Shown here: one piece after another, positions 8,077 to 16,981 of the stretch
Position numbering within the stretch: the stretch's first letter is position 1
How the letters are laid out: every line of letters begins with the position of its first letter
NCBI GenBank assembly: GCA_031420415.1
Contig: JANOMT010000014.1
Span: 1 to 64,000 of the forward strand
DNA from: JANYGA01 sp031420415
GTDB taxonomy: Bacteria; Vulcanimicrobiota; Vulcanimicrobiia; Vulcanimicrobiales; Vulcanimicrobiaceae
Length of the DNA: 64,000 nt
Direction of reading: 5' to 3'
Notes under the pieces: model-generated
The model's input: only the letters and a program-made list of their open reading frames with translations
The model's database searches: none
What the model was told of the DNA's origin: nothing
Made by a program: the position numbers and the translations under genes

Positions 8077-9315
8077 TTACGGTTGTGGTGGGTCGACGCC
8101 GAGCAAGCCGAAGTCGCGAGCGATACGATCGGCGATCGACGAACTCTCCGGCGGCTCGACCACTTTGGGAATCGGCTCGGACTTTTTCGGACGCGTGAAG
8201 ATATTGCCGACGAGTGATTTGAAGCCGGGGATGAGCTCTTCATTGTTCCCATTCTTCACGACGGGCGGCGGCGTACGATCGGGCCGAATGAACGACTCGG
8301 CCTTTACTTTCGCGGACGGGATTATCGCTGCTGCACGCGCGACGTAGAGCGGCACTCTCGCCTTCTCGGGTTCGACGCTCGGGGTGCTTGCGGACGCTTC
8401 CGCGACGGCAACGGCGACGGCTTCTGCGTCGCCTTTCGCGATCGCGGCATGTTCGAGGGCGAGCGACGCAGCGCGTTCCGCCTCTACGCTTGCGACGAGT
8501 TCGGCGATCATCGCTTCGAGTGCGACGCGCTCCGTGGCCGCACCGGATTCGATCTCGCGGAGCTCGCGAATGCGCACTTCCATGATGTCCATCGATGCCC
8601 GGCGTTCGTCGTCGAAGGCTTCGCTGAGCGCGGCACGACGTTCGGCGATGAGCGCCGCTTCGTCAGAAAGGCTCTCGAGGCCGAGTTCCCATTTCCCGAT
8701 CTCGATCGTCGTGCGATCGACGATCTCACGTAATTCGAGATTGCGGCGTTCGGCTTCATCGCGTTCGGTTGCGAAGCCGAGCGCGACTTCGCGCTCGGCT
8801 TCGACGTGCATCTCGAGCTCCGCGCGAAGTTTGCCGATCTTTTGCTCCTCGGCACGCTCTTCGGCCGCGCGCGCTTCGGCGGTACTCGCCTCTCGATTCG
8901 CGCGCGCTTCGACGAGCCGTTCGCGTTCGTTGCGGTCGGGGTCAGCCGCACCATCGGCGTCGTCCGTTTCGGCGCGACCCGATGCTGCAAACGTTGCGGC
9001 TGCGCGAAAACCTTGCGCGCGTTGTTCCGCTTGTTGGCGGCGCGTGCGCGCGAGGGCTTCGGTTTCCAGCAGCGTTTGCAGGCGTCGTTCGAGATCGGCG
9101 CGACCCCGCACCGCATCGAGCTGCGATTGGCGACGCATGTTTGCGGTGCGCTCGGCAACGGGTAATTCCGCACGCGCACCTTCGAGACGAACGCGAGCGA
9201 GGTCGAGCGTGCGTTCGAGTTCGGCACGCTCGCTCGCGATTTCGATCGTCGCGCGCGTGAGGTCGCGTCCGTGTTGATCGGGATCGACGTACTCCGCCGA
9301 TTCAGCCGTTGACAT
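8077..9315 (-). CDS. long coiled-coil protein, function unknown
   Basis: A 412-residue protein dominated by Ala/Glu/Arg-rich heptads from about residue 15 to 310, predicted as one extended coiled coil. A low-complexity Ala/Val/Glu stretch follows and then a basic, Pro-containing C-terminal segment (about 325-412). No signal peptide or membrane segment is visible. ATG 9315 is preferred over 9336: it makes a 14-base overlap with the upstream acyltransferase gene, suggesting coupled translation. A scaffold or cytoskeletal role is possible but unproven. Confidence 0.75.
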   Translation of the reverse strand: MSTAESAEYVDPDQHGRDLTRATIEIASERAELERTLDLARVRLEGARAELPVAERTANMRRQSQLDAVRGRADLERRLQTLLETEALARTRRQQAEQRAQGFRAAATFAASGRAETDDADGAADPDRNERERLVEARANREASTAEARAAEERAEEQKIGKLRAELEMHVEAEREVALGFATERDEAERRNLELREIVDRTTIEIGKWELGLESLSDEAALIAERRAALSEAFDDERRASMDIMEVRIRELREIESGAATERVALEAMIAELVASVEAERAASLALEHAAIAKGDAEAVAVAVAEASASTPSVEPEKARVPLYVARAAAIIPSAKVKAESFIRPDRTPPPVVKNGNNEELIPGFKSLVGNIFTRPKKSEPIPKVVEPPESSSIADRIARDFGLLGVDPPQP

Positions 9316-10975
9316 GTTCGCCTCCGATCGCGGCATCGGCTACGACGACGCGTGGCGCGACGATCCGCATTTTGATCGGTGTACGCTCGGGCAAGGTCGG
9401 GGACAATGTGTTGATCATCGGCATCTTGGTTTCTGCGGTCGTCGCATGCGATGGAACGGATGCGGGCACGACATCTGCCTTTCCCGGCAGCCTGCCGGCG
9501 CCATTCTTGGCGCCGGGTGTCGTGCCGAGGGCGATGGCTGCCGGTTTTCGGTAGACGCCGGGCTTCTTGTATTCAACCGGAGTTTCGACCGCTTTGGGTC
9601 CGGCGAAAAATGCCGCCGAACGATCTTGGAGACGCTTTTTCGTCGCGAGAATCTCTTCGGCTAGCTCTTCGGGCGAGCCCGTGCGCTGTGAGACGATGGC
9701 GAGATCGCTCGCGTCGGGACGTGGAGCGGGTGCGTAGAACGACGGCTCGATGCGCGAAATCGCCGGTTCCAAGTCGGGAATGACGGCTTCGGGGGTTTTG
9801 CCGAGCACGACGCGATCGACACGGACGCGTGCGAGCACACGAGCAAAGGCGGGCCCCGCGGTATCTGCGGCATCGCGGCGGAGATGGTCGTCGGTAAAGC
9901 TTCGGTCGACCAGTTGCCACAGCACGAATCCGACCAGGATCGATGCGACGATCGCGTTGCCTGCGGCGACGTAGGATCCGAAACTGGGCTCGAGTTGACG
10001 CGCGGCAAAAGCGGTTGCGGGCACGACGGTGAGCGAGATCGCGTACGAAGCCGAGCCGAAGAGGCGAAGCGGACCGAACGAGCAGATGCGTTCGATCGGT
10101 CCGACCGCATTCATCGCGACGACCACGCCGAAGAGCGCGATCGACCACAGGGGATCGATGCGCAGCGTGCCCGTCGGCGCGTGCATGGCGGCTGTGTGCG
10201 CGAGCGTCGGGCCCCACAGGATCGCTGCCAAACCGGCGACGAGGGCGAGTGGAATTCCGAAACGGTACGCGGGCAAATGCTCCGCGCGGACGCGCGCTGC
10301 GACCATGCCGAGCATAAACGGTACGAAGGCGCCGATGCCGAGCGCGTGCAGGCCCGTGGTCGCATCGAGGATCGCGAATATGACGCCGAGCGCGGCAAAG
10401 ATCTGCCACGAGCGCGACCACAGCAAGAGGAGGAACGGAAAAAAGAGATAGAGCCGCGCCACGATCGCGACGGCGCGAAAGCCGTCGTTGCCGAAGCCGT
10501 CGCCGACGAAGAAGATATTGCGGACGACGGTATCGATCGCGACCGGCTTCGCGCCGACGCCGAGTGCCGGAAGGCCATAGCGCTGTGCGAGCGGCGGGAT
10601 CGCGATCGCGAAGATGAGCGCGAGGAGATAGGCGGGATAGATCCGCAGCGCGCGCTTGATGACGTAGCGCGCGATATCGAGATAGGCCCGGCCGCTCTCG
10701 GTGAATGCAACGATCGCGGGGTAGGCGAGTGCGAAGCCGGAGAGCACGAAGAAGAGTGTGAGGCCTTGGCTGAGGTCGTCGAGCGCGCGGGCTAGGGCCG
10801 GGCGGCCGCCCGCGAGCCCCGGGAGATGGGCGAATGCCTCGTAGACGATGACGGCCAGGATTGCGATTGCCCGTAATCCATCGATCGTGGCGAATCGCTC
10901 GCGCACGGTATCGCTCGAAGGAACGGCTTCGCGGACGAGAATTTCGCGCACGTCGTAGAGCTGCGTCATCATCAC
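9302..10975 (-). CDS. acyltransferase-3 family membrane protein with long C-terminal tail
   Basis: Integral-membrane O-acyltransferase of 557 residues. The N-terminal region has the family hallmarks ERFATIDGLRAIAILAVIVYE and LFFVLSGFALAYP. About ten hydrophobic segments fill residues 30 to 365. Members move acetyl or other acyl groups onto exported sugars, lipids or peptidoglycan; the substrate here is unknown. Residues about 370-557 form a hydrophilic tail without a recognised domain. Three consecutive ATG codons begin the frame, so the exact start is uncertain by two residues. It overlaps the downstream coiled-coil gene. Confidence 0.85.
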   Translation of the reverse strand: MMMTQLYDVREILVREAVPSSDTVRERFATIDGLRAIAILAVIVYEAFAHLPGLAGGRPALARALDDLSQGLTLFFVLSGFALAYPAIVAFTESGRAYLDIARYVIKRALRIYPAYLLALIFAIAIPPLAQRYGLPALGVGAKPVAIDTVVRNIFFVGDGFGNDGFRAVAIVARLYLFFPFLLLLWSRSWQIFAALGVIFAILDATTGLHALGIGAFVPFMLGMVAARVRAEHLPAYRFGIPLALVAGLAAILWGPTLAHTAAMHAPTGTLRIDPLWSIALFGVVVAMNAVGPIERICSFGPLRLFGSASYAISLTVVPATAFAARQLEPSFGSYVAAGNAIVASILVGFVLWQLVDRSFTDDHLRRDAADTAGPAFARVLARVRVDRVVLGKTPEAVIPDLEPAISRIEPSFYAPAPRPDASDLAIVSQRTGSPEELAEEILATKKRLQDRSAAFFAGPKAVETPVEYKKPGVYRKPAAIALGTTPGAKNGAGRLPGKADVVPASVPSHATTAETKMPMINTLSPTLPERTPIKMRIVAPRVVVADAAIGGEHVNG

Positions 10976-11095
10976 ACTTTTTGTTATCGGCGGTTATGGC
11001 GCAGAAGCGAATTGCGTGAGCTTTTGTTATGGATGTGCGAACGACGCTTGCGGTTCGAGGGGCGTCGAAGCGGCCTCTCGAATGCGAGGCGGCTC

Positions 11096-11168
11096 GGGCG
11101 ATTAGCTCAGTTGGTAGAGCGGCACCTTTACACGGTGATGGTCGGCGGTTCGAGCCCGTCATCGCCCA
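11096..11168 (+). tRNA. tRNA-Val (anticodon TAC)
   Basis: A full cloverleaf can be folded. The acceptor stem is GGGCGAT (11096-11102) with ATCGCCC (11161-11167) and discriminator A. The D arm is GCTC...GAGC. The anticodon loop TTTACAC has TAC at 11129-11131, and the T arm is GGCGG-TTCGAGC-CCGTC. The outermost anticodon-stem pair is a G-A mismatch. CCA is not encoded. It closely follows the bacterial tRNA-Val(UAC) pattern. Confidence 0.93.
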
Positions 11169-11199
11169 TGTGTTTCCTCGAAGCGCCGCGCGAGTTCGG

Positions 11200-12861
11200 C
11201 TACCGCATCCCGTCGTAGACGCGTCGCTCGAGCCACTGCGTGATGAGCTTGCGGCGTGCGTCGAGGCCCGCGAGCGTGGCGGTTGCGACCGGGCCGCCGA
11301 AGCGTTGATTGAGCGTCGCGTGGATGAGCTTGTGGTCGACTGCGAATTGCGCGCTCGCACGCGTGACGATCGCGCGTAGATCGCGTCGTAGTACTTCGCG
11401 GCGTTCCGCGTGGGTGAGTTCGGGCTCTTCGCGCTTCGCCGGCGCGTCGCGTTCGCGCGCCACATCGCGTGCGGCGGCCGCGGCGGCGCGAATCTCGCTT
11501 TGCGACGGCGCGGTGAGAAATTTCGCGGGATTGAAGAGCGGGCCGAAATCGAGCGTGTGACTCTCGCGCGCCGTTGCGGCAATCGATGCGTACAGGCCTG
11601 CGTCGGGCGCGGTCGCTTCGCGATTGGCGGCGGCGAGGGCCGCTGCGACGTCGTCGTAGTCACTCGGCGCGCGCAAGGCTTTGCGGACGTCGTCGGCGAT
11701 ACGACCGGCAATCGTACGCAGGCGGCCGTCGTCGGGCAAATAGACGAAGGCCTCGCGTTCGCGTTCGGGATCGGCACCCGTCCGCACGAAGCGGCCGCAG
11801 AACTGCCGGAAATAGAGTTCGCTCACGACGTTGCTCGCGAAGATGCCGACGCGCAGGCGTGGGATATCGACGCCCTCGGAGATCATGTGGACGGCAACGA
11901 TCCACGGCTCGCGCGAATTCGCAAACGATGTGATCCGGTTCGAGGCGTCGTCGAGATCGGAGACGACGAGGACGGGTTTGACGCCCGTCCGCGCTTCAAC
12001 GAGATCCGCGACGAAACGCGCGTGGTCCTGATTCATTGCGGCGATGAGCCCGCCCGCGTCGCGATGTCCGGCTTCGCGGACCTCGAGAAGCTTGAGATGC
12101 GCTTTTTCGATGACGTCGCCTAGCCACGACGCTTGCGTGAGCGCGGTCCGCAAGCGTTCGCTCTGATATTTCTTGTCGATTTGCTCGTCGAACGTCGCGC
12201 GCATGATCTCGCCGTCGCGGCTGATCCATTCGGCTTCGCCGCCGTGCAACGGAAAGACGAGCGCCCGACAAACGCCGTCGCCGAGCGCTCGGGCGTAATC
12301 GTACGACGTCGAGGCGACGCACTCGCCCGCGGCATACTCGATGAACGGAATCGCGGCGCCGTCGGAGCGAAAGGGCGTGCCCGATAGCGCGACGCGATGG
12401 CGTACGTGCCCGAACGCGTCGCGCAGAGCCTGGCCCCACGTGGCTTGATCGCCCGCATGATGGATCTCGTCGAGGATCACGAGCGTCGGCGTGCGCGTGA
12501 GGGCGGCGAAGATATGCGGGGCGGCTGCGACCTGTTGGTACGTGACGACCGCGCCGTCGAGATCGCTTGCGAGGCTGCGGTCGAGATTGCGGAAGCGATG
12601 ATCGAGCTGCACGAGCGCGCCCGCCATCGCGCGTGCGACTTGAGCCTTGAGGTGTTCGCGCGGGACGACGACGACGATGCGCGAGACGGAGCGGTCGGCG
12701 AGCACGGCGTGCGCGAGGCGCGCGGCGAAACGCGTTTTGCCGGCGCCCGGCGTCGCGACGACGAGCGCGTCGAGCGGACGCGTGGCGTTCCACGTATCGA
12801 ACGCTTCATGCTGCCAAGCGCGCAGCGGCAAGCGCCACTCAGGTAGTGCGTTAGAATACAC
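11200..12861 (-). CDS. SF2 DEAD/DEAH-type helicase (restriction-subunit-like)
   Basis: Superfamily 2 helicase of 553 residues, similar to the ResIII/UvrB-type ATPase core. Motif I is ATPGAGKT at 36-43, motif II is DEIHH at 131-135 and motif III is SGTPFR. The second RecA domain has MISEGVDIPRLR and the arginine-finger motif QFCGRFVR. No methylase or nuclease gene adjoins it, so it is probably a stand-alone DNA repair or nucleic-acid helicase. The start is GTG 12861; no ribosome binding site is evident. It is transcribed away from the ABC ATPase gene, with 46 bases between the two start codons. Confidence 0.88.
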   Translation of the reverse strand: MYSNALPEWRLPLRAWQHEAFDTWNATRPLDALVVATPGAGKTRFAARLAHAVLADRSVSRIVVVVPREHLKAQVARAMAGALVQLDHRFRNLDRSLASDLDGAVVTYQQVAAAPHIFAALTRTPTLVILDEIHHAGDQATWGQALRDAFGHVRHRVALSGTPFRSDGAAIPFIEYAAGECVASTSYDYARALGDGVCRALVFPLHGGEAEWISRDGEIMRATFDEQIDKKYQSERLRTALTQASWLGDVIEKAHLKLLEVREAGHRDAGGLIAAMNQDHARFVADLVEARTGVKPVLVVSDLDDASNRITSFANSREPWIVAVHMISEGVDIPRLRVGIFASNVVSELYFRQFCGRFVRTGADPEREREAFVYLPDDGRLRTIAGRIADDVRKALRAPSDYDDVAAALAAANREATAPDAGLYASIAATARESHTLDFGPLFNPAKFLTAPSQSEIRAAAAAARDVARERDAPAKREEPELTHAERREVLRRDLRAIVTRASAQFAVDHKLIHATLNQRFGGPVATATLAGLDARRKLITQWLERRVYDGMR

Positions 12862-12907
12862 GGACCAAGGATATTCGCGCGCGATGCGTTTGGTTCATCG
12901 GAGGAAT

Positions 12908-13741
12908 GTGGGCGACGAGGAACGCGCGCGTGGGAAGCGGAGCTTAGCTCACGTGCCCGATCTTCCGCCGCTCCTCGATCTCCAACACGTCACGGTGCTT
13001 CGCGACGGACGGCCCGTTCTCGACGACCTCTCACTGACGATTGCGGCGGGGGAGTGCGTCGCGATCCTCGGCCCGAACGGGGCGGGAAAATCGACGTTAC
13101 TCAAGCTTCTCACCCGCGAATGCTATCCCGTTCCGAACGATGCGACGGTCTGTCGCATCATGGGGCAAGAACGGTGGAACGTCTTTGCGCTGCGTGCGTA
13201 TCTCGGGATCGTCTCGAACGATCTCGCCGCGTCGTTCGAATCGGGCACGCCGGCGTGCGACGTCGTGCTCGGCGGATTTTTCGGGAGTCTCACGATCGAA
13301 CCGTCGATCCACGACGTGACCGAGCGCATGCGACACACGGCCGACGAAGCGCTCGCGCAACTCGGTGCGAGCGACCTCGCGCTGCGCGACGTGCGCACGC
13401 TCTCATCGGGCGAAGCGCGGCGCGTGACGATCGCGCGCGCGCTCGTGCATCGGCCGCGCGCGCTCGTTTTCGACGAGCCGTGTACATCGCTCGATCTCGT
13501 CGCGCAACGCGACGTCCGCGCCGCGATGCGCGCGCTCGCGCGATCCGGCGTCGGCGTCGTGCTGGTCACGCACGACATCGCGGAGATCGTGCCCGAGATC
13601 GATCGAGTCGTCTTGCTCGCTCGCGGCCGGATCGCGGCCGACGGACCGAAGATCGACGTGCTCGAGCGCGACGCACTCTCGGCGTTCTTCGGGGTCGCCG
13701 TCGACCTTTGGGAGAACGACGGCATCTATCACGCCCGGTAA
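12908..13741 (+). CDS. ABC transporter ATP-binding protein, YlmA-like, orphan
   Basis: ABC ATPase of about 277 residues. Walker A is GPNGAGKST, the signature LSSGEARR, Walker B RALVFDEP and the H-loop VTHD. The segment between Walker A and signature (DVVLGGFFGSL) resembles the YlmA/iron-complex class. No permease or binding protein is nearby, so its transport partner, if any, is elsewhere. The start is ambiguous: GTG 12908 has GGAGG 3 bases upstream, ATG 12884 would add 8 residues, and GTG 12953 would begin just before the conserved domain. Confidence 0.85.
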   Translation: MGDEERARGKRSLAHVPDLPPLLDLQHVTVLRDGRPVLDDLSLTIAAGECVAILGPNGAGKSTLLKLLTRECYPVPNDATVCRIMGQERWNVFALRAYLGIVSNDLAASFESGTPACDVVLGGFFGSLTIEPSIHDVTERMRHTADEALAQLGASDLALRDVRTLSSGEARRVTIARALVHRPRALVFDEPCTSLDLVAQRDVRAAMRALARSGVGVVLVTHDIAEIVPEIDRVVLLARGRIAADGPKIDVLERDALSAFFGVAVDLWENDGIYHAR

Positions 13742-13766
13742 CCGGTCGGCGCGATTGGAGTTTGAC

Positions 13767-14561
13767 ATGATCGACATCACCTCGCAGACCGTCACCGTCG
13801 CAAGCGAAGACGGCATCGGCACGATCACATTGGCGAACGTCGAGCGACGCAACGCCCTCTCGCTTGCGACGATGCGCGAACTGCTCGCAATCTTCGAGCG
13901 CTTCGCGAGCGATCGCACCGTCAAGGTCCTGATCTTACGCGCGCTCGGACCCGTCTTCAGTGCGGGTCACGATCTGCGCGAGATGCAGTGTGCGGGCGAC
14001 GAAGCCGACGTCGCGAAATTCCGCGAGATCTTCGATACGTGCGTGCGCGTGATGAGCGCGATGCAGGCGACTCCGCAACCGATCATCGCCGAAGTCGCAG
14101 GCATCGCGACGGCGGCGGGTTGCCAACTCGTTGCGACGTGCGATCTCGCAATCGCGTCGAGCATGGCGCGCTTTGCGACACCCGGCGTGAAGATCGGACT
14201 GTTCTGCACGACGCCGATGGTCGCGCTCACGCGGAGCATCGGCCGTAAGCGCGCGATGGAGATGTTGCTCACGGGTGAGTTTATCGATGCGGAAACGGCC
14301 GCACGCTGGGGGCTCGTCAATCGCGTCGTGCCCCCGGATGCCCTCGAAAACGAAACGCTCGCGCTCGCGCGGAAAATCGTCGCATCGAGTGCGGTTACGA
14401 TCGGTCTCGGGAAGACGGCATTCTACGCGCAGATCGATCTCGATCAACCCAAAGCGTATGCGTACGCAAAAGAAGTTATGACGCTGAATGCCATGGAGGC
14501 CGATTCACACGAAGGCATCGCGGCCTTCCTCGAGCGCCGCGCACCGGAGTGGCAGAGCTAA
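13767..14561 (+). CDS. enoyl-CoA hydratase/isomerase family protein
   Basis: Crotonase-fold protein of 264 residues. The N-terminal strand pattern includes GTITLANVERRNALS. The oxyanion-hole segments are FSAGHDLREM and GIATAAGCQLVATCDLAIA. The acidic residues used by classical hydratases are not at their usual places in the second segment (it reads CQLVA), so the exact reaction (hydratase, isomerase or ECHDC3-like) is unclear. ATG 13767 follows TTGGAG with 7-base spacing. It is 25 bases downstream of the ABC ATPase and may be co-transcribed with it. Confidence 0.87.
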   Translation: MIDITSQTVTVASEDGIGTITLANVERRNALSLATMRELLAIFERFASDRTVKVLILRALGPVFSAGHDLREMQCAGDEADVAKFREIFDTCVRVMSAMQATPQPIIAEVAGIATAAGCQLVATCDLAIASSMARFATPGVKIGLFCTTPMVALTRSIGRKRAMEMLLTGEFIDAETAARWGLVNRVVPPDALENETLALARKIVASSAVTIGLGKTAFYAQIDLDQPKAYAYAKEVMTLNAMEADSHEGIAAFLERRAPEWQS

Positions 14562-15640
14562 AAACGAGGCGTCGTTTCTCGTTCGACGACCGTCGCGTAG
14601 AGCGGCGCGAGCCGAGCCGCGAGGAGCTCTTCGAGTCGTTCGGGTTCTGCGAGAAACGCATCGTGACCGTGATCGGAGACGAGTTCGTCGTACGTGCTCG
14701 CGATGCCGAGCGCGGCGATGCGGTCGGCCGTTTCGCGCACGTACTGCGGCAAGAAAAGCCAATCGCTCGAGATGCCGACGAAGTGGAAGCTCGGAGATGG
14801 TGAAGCGGCGATTTCTCGATCGCGCACGTCGAAGAGATCCATCGCGCGCGTGAGCGCGAGATACGCGCCCGGCTCCATGCGTTCGGCGAAGATCGCGCCC
14901 TGATAATCGAGATAGCCCTCGACGTCGTAGCGGTCGGCTGCGATGCGGGTCGGGTCGCCGCCCGCGCGATCGACGTTGCGTGCGAAACGCCGCGCGAGAA
15001 GCGCTTCGGATTTATAGGTGAGCATCGCGATCTTTCGTGCGAGTGCGATGCCTTCCGCGGGCGTGCGTGCGATGCGGATCGCCTCGCGCGCGATCGCGTT
15101 GAGTGCGATGCCCATCGCCGCAAAATGATCGTAGGCACCGATCGCAACGACGCGATCGACGGCTTCGGGCGACTCGACGCCCCACGCGATCGCCTGCATT
15201 CCACCGAGCGATCCGCCGATCACCGCAGCGAAACGGGCATAACCGATCTCCACGAGCGCGCGACGTTGCGCGCGCACCATATCGGTGACGGTGACGAGCG
15301 GGAACCGCTCGCCATAGGGCGCGCCGTCGGGAGCGAGCGATCCCGGACCCGTCGAACCGTAACAGCTTCCGAGAGCGTTGACACAGATGACTGCGACGGC
15401 GTTCGTATCGATGAGTTTGCCCGTCCCCGCAAGCCCGGCCCACCAATCGAGCACGCGTGACGTGCCGGTGAGCGCGTGTGCGACGAGGACGATATTGCTG
15501 CCGTCGTGGCGGGGCGTCCCGTAGATGCTGACGCGTTGTACGACGCCCGCGAGCGTCGCGCCGCAATCGAGTTCGACGTCGCCGATCGGGACGTCGAACT
15601 CGTGCGTCGGCGCTACTGCGGGCGCGTTATCGCGAGCCGT
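14558..15640 (-). CDS. metX: homoserine O-acetyltransferase (start codon unresolved)
   Basis: Acetylates homoserine with acetyl-CoA to O-acetylhomoserine, the substrate of MetY encoded upstream. It is an alpha/beta-hydrolase-fold enzyme. The block VAHALTGTSRV, the nucleophile elbow GGSLGGMQA and the C-terminal catalytic DHGHDAFL are all present. Recognisable homology begins near base 15604 (HEFDVPIGDVELDCG). Between there and the end of metY there is no in-frame ATG, GTG or TTG. The nearest upstream candidates lie hundreds of bases inside metY, in sequence that reads as shadow coding. An AAGGA follows the metY stop. The end given here is approximate; a non-AUG start, a frameshift or a sequence error remain possible. 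Confidence 0.85.
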   Translation of the reverse strand, partial: TARDNAPAVAPTHEFDVPIGDVELDCGATLAGVVQRVSIYGTPRHDGSNIVLVAHALTGTSRVLDWWAGLAGTGKLIDTNAVAVICVNALGSCYGSTGPGSLAPDGAPYGERFPLVTVTDMVRAQRRALVEIGYARFAAVIGGSLGGMQAIAWGVESPEAVDRVVAIGAYDHFAAMGIALNAIAREAIRIARTPAEGIALARKIAMLTYKSEALLARRFARNVDRAGGDPTRIAADRYDVEGYLDYQGAIFAERMEPGAYLALTRAMDLFDVRDREIAASPSPSFHFVGISSDWLFLPQYVRETADRIAALGIASTYDELVSDHGHDAFLAEPERLEELLAARLAPLYATVVERETTPRF

Positions 15641-15642
15641 CC

Positions 15643-16974
15643 TTAGACGCTCGCGGGATGCGCGACCATGTCGCTCGGGTAGACGGTGTCGCGCGCGCCG
15701 GCAAGTGCTTGCGCGAGATCGGCGATGATATCGCGAACGTCCTCGATGCCGATCGAGAGCCGAACCATATCCTCGGTGACGCCTGCTTCGATCTGTTGCA
15801 CGACATTGAGTTGCGAGTGCGTCGTCGTCGACGGATGGATCACGAGCGATTTCGAATCGCCGACGTTTGCGAGCAACGAGAAGAGCTTGAGTCGATCGAT
15901 GAGTGCTTTTGCCGCCGGTGCGCCACCTCGAACGCCGAATGTCAACACCGCGCCCGCGCCCTTGGGCAAATATTTTTTCGCACGTGCGTGCGAGTGATGG
16001 TCCGTGATGCTCGGATAGGAAACCCACGGCACGTCAGGGTGTTTGCTCAAGTATTCTGCAACCGCGAGCGCGTTTTGCGAATGGCGCTCCATCCGTAAGC
16101 CGAGCGTTTCGAGACCCTGCATCAAGAGCCACGAATTGAACGGTGAGATCGCGGCGCCGAAATCGCGCAAGAGTTGCACGCGCGCCTTCATGATATACGC
16201 GAGGTTGCCGAACGAGGCGACATAACGCACGCCGTGATACGACGGATCGGGCTCGGTGAGATCGGGAAACTTGCCGGAAGCCGCCCAATCGAAGTTTCCG
16301 CCGTCGACGAGAAGGCCGCCGATCGAGGTGCCGTGGCCGCCGATGAATTTCGTCGCGCTATGCACGATGATGTTCGCGCCCCAATCGAAAGGGCGAATGA
16401 GATACGGCGTGGCGAGCGTGCTGTCGACGATCAGCGGAATTTTCGCTTCACGCGCGACGTTTCCGACGACTTCGAAATCGAGCACGTCGATACGCGGGTT
16501 ACCGATCGTCTCGGCGAAGATCGCTTTCGTATTCTCTTTGATCGCGCGCTTGAAGTTATCGGGTTTATTCGGATCGACCAGCGTGACTTCGATGCCGAAT
16601 TTTGGAATCGTGTGCACGAAAGCGCTGTGCGTGCCGCCGTAAAGCGAGGCGCTCGAGACGATGTGATCGCCCGCGCGTGCGATGTTGAGGATCGAGAACA
16701 TGTTCGCAGCTTGACCGCTCGCAAGTGCGAGCGCGCCCACGCCGCCTTCGAGGGCGGTGATGCGTTTCTCGAGCACGTCGCTCGTGGGGTTCATGATCCG
16801 CGTGTAAATGTTGCCGAACTCTTGCAACGCGAAGAGCCGCGCCGCGTGTTCGGCATCGTCGAACGTGTACGACGTCGTCTGGTAAATCGGCACCGCGCGC
16901 GATTTGGTATGCGGATCGCCCGCGTGGCCGCCGTGAATGGCGGTCGTATCGAACTGGTACTCGGATGGATCCAT
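15643..16974 (-). CDS. metY: O-acetylhomoserine sulfhydrylase
   Basis: PLP-dependent enzyme of the Cys/Met metabolism family, 443 residues. It makes homocysteine from O-acetylhomoserine and sulfide. The PLP lysine lies in HSATKFIGGHG. The N-terminal YTRIMNPTSDVLEKR, ALASGQAANMFSI and SLYGGTHSAF blocks are typical of MetY. ATG 16974 follows AGGAG with good spacing and lies 7 bases from the hom stop. It sits between hom and metX, giving the complete route from homoserine to homocysteine in one operon. Confidence 0.95.
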   Translation of the reverse strand: MDPSEYQFDTTAIHGGHAGDPHTKSRAVPIYQTTSYTFDDAEHAARLFALQEFGNIYTRIMNPTSDVLEKRITALEGGVGALALASGQAANMFSILNIARAGDHIVSSASLYGGTHSAFVHTIPKFGIEVTLVDPNKPDNFKRAIKENTKAIFAETIGNPRIDVLDFEVVGNVAREAKIPLIVDSTLATPYLIRPFDWGANIIVHSATKFIGGHGTSIGGLLVDGGNFDWAASGKFPDLTEPDPSYHGVRYVASFGNLAYIMKARVQLLRDFGAAISPFNSWLLMQGLETLGLRMERHSQNALAVAEYLSKHPDVPWVSYPSITDHHSHARAKKYLPKGAGAVLTFGVRGGAPAAKALIDRLKLFSLLANVGDSKSLVIHPSTTTHSQLNVVQQIEAGVTEDMVRLSIGIEDVRDIIADLAQALAGARDTVYPSDMVAHPASV

Positions 16975-16981
16975 ATTTCTC

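Noticed and set aside
9573..11777. 734-residue minus-strand open frame
   Set aside because: Arg/Ser/Pro-rich translation typical of an antisense or shifted shadow. It runs across the tRNA-Val and parts of two well-supported genes.
11200..12861. Restriction-modification or defence system around the SF2 helicase
   Set aside because: No methyltransferase, nuclease or specificity gene next to it; the neighbours are a tRNA and an orphan ABC ATPase.
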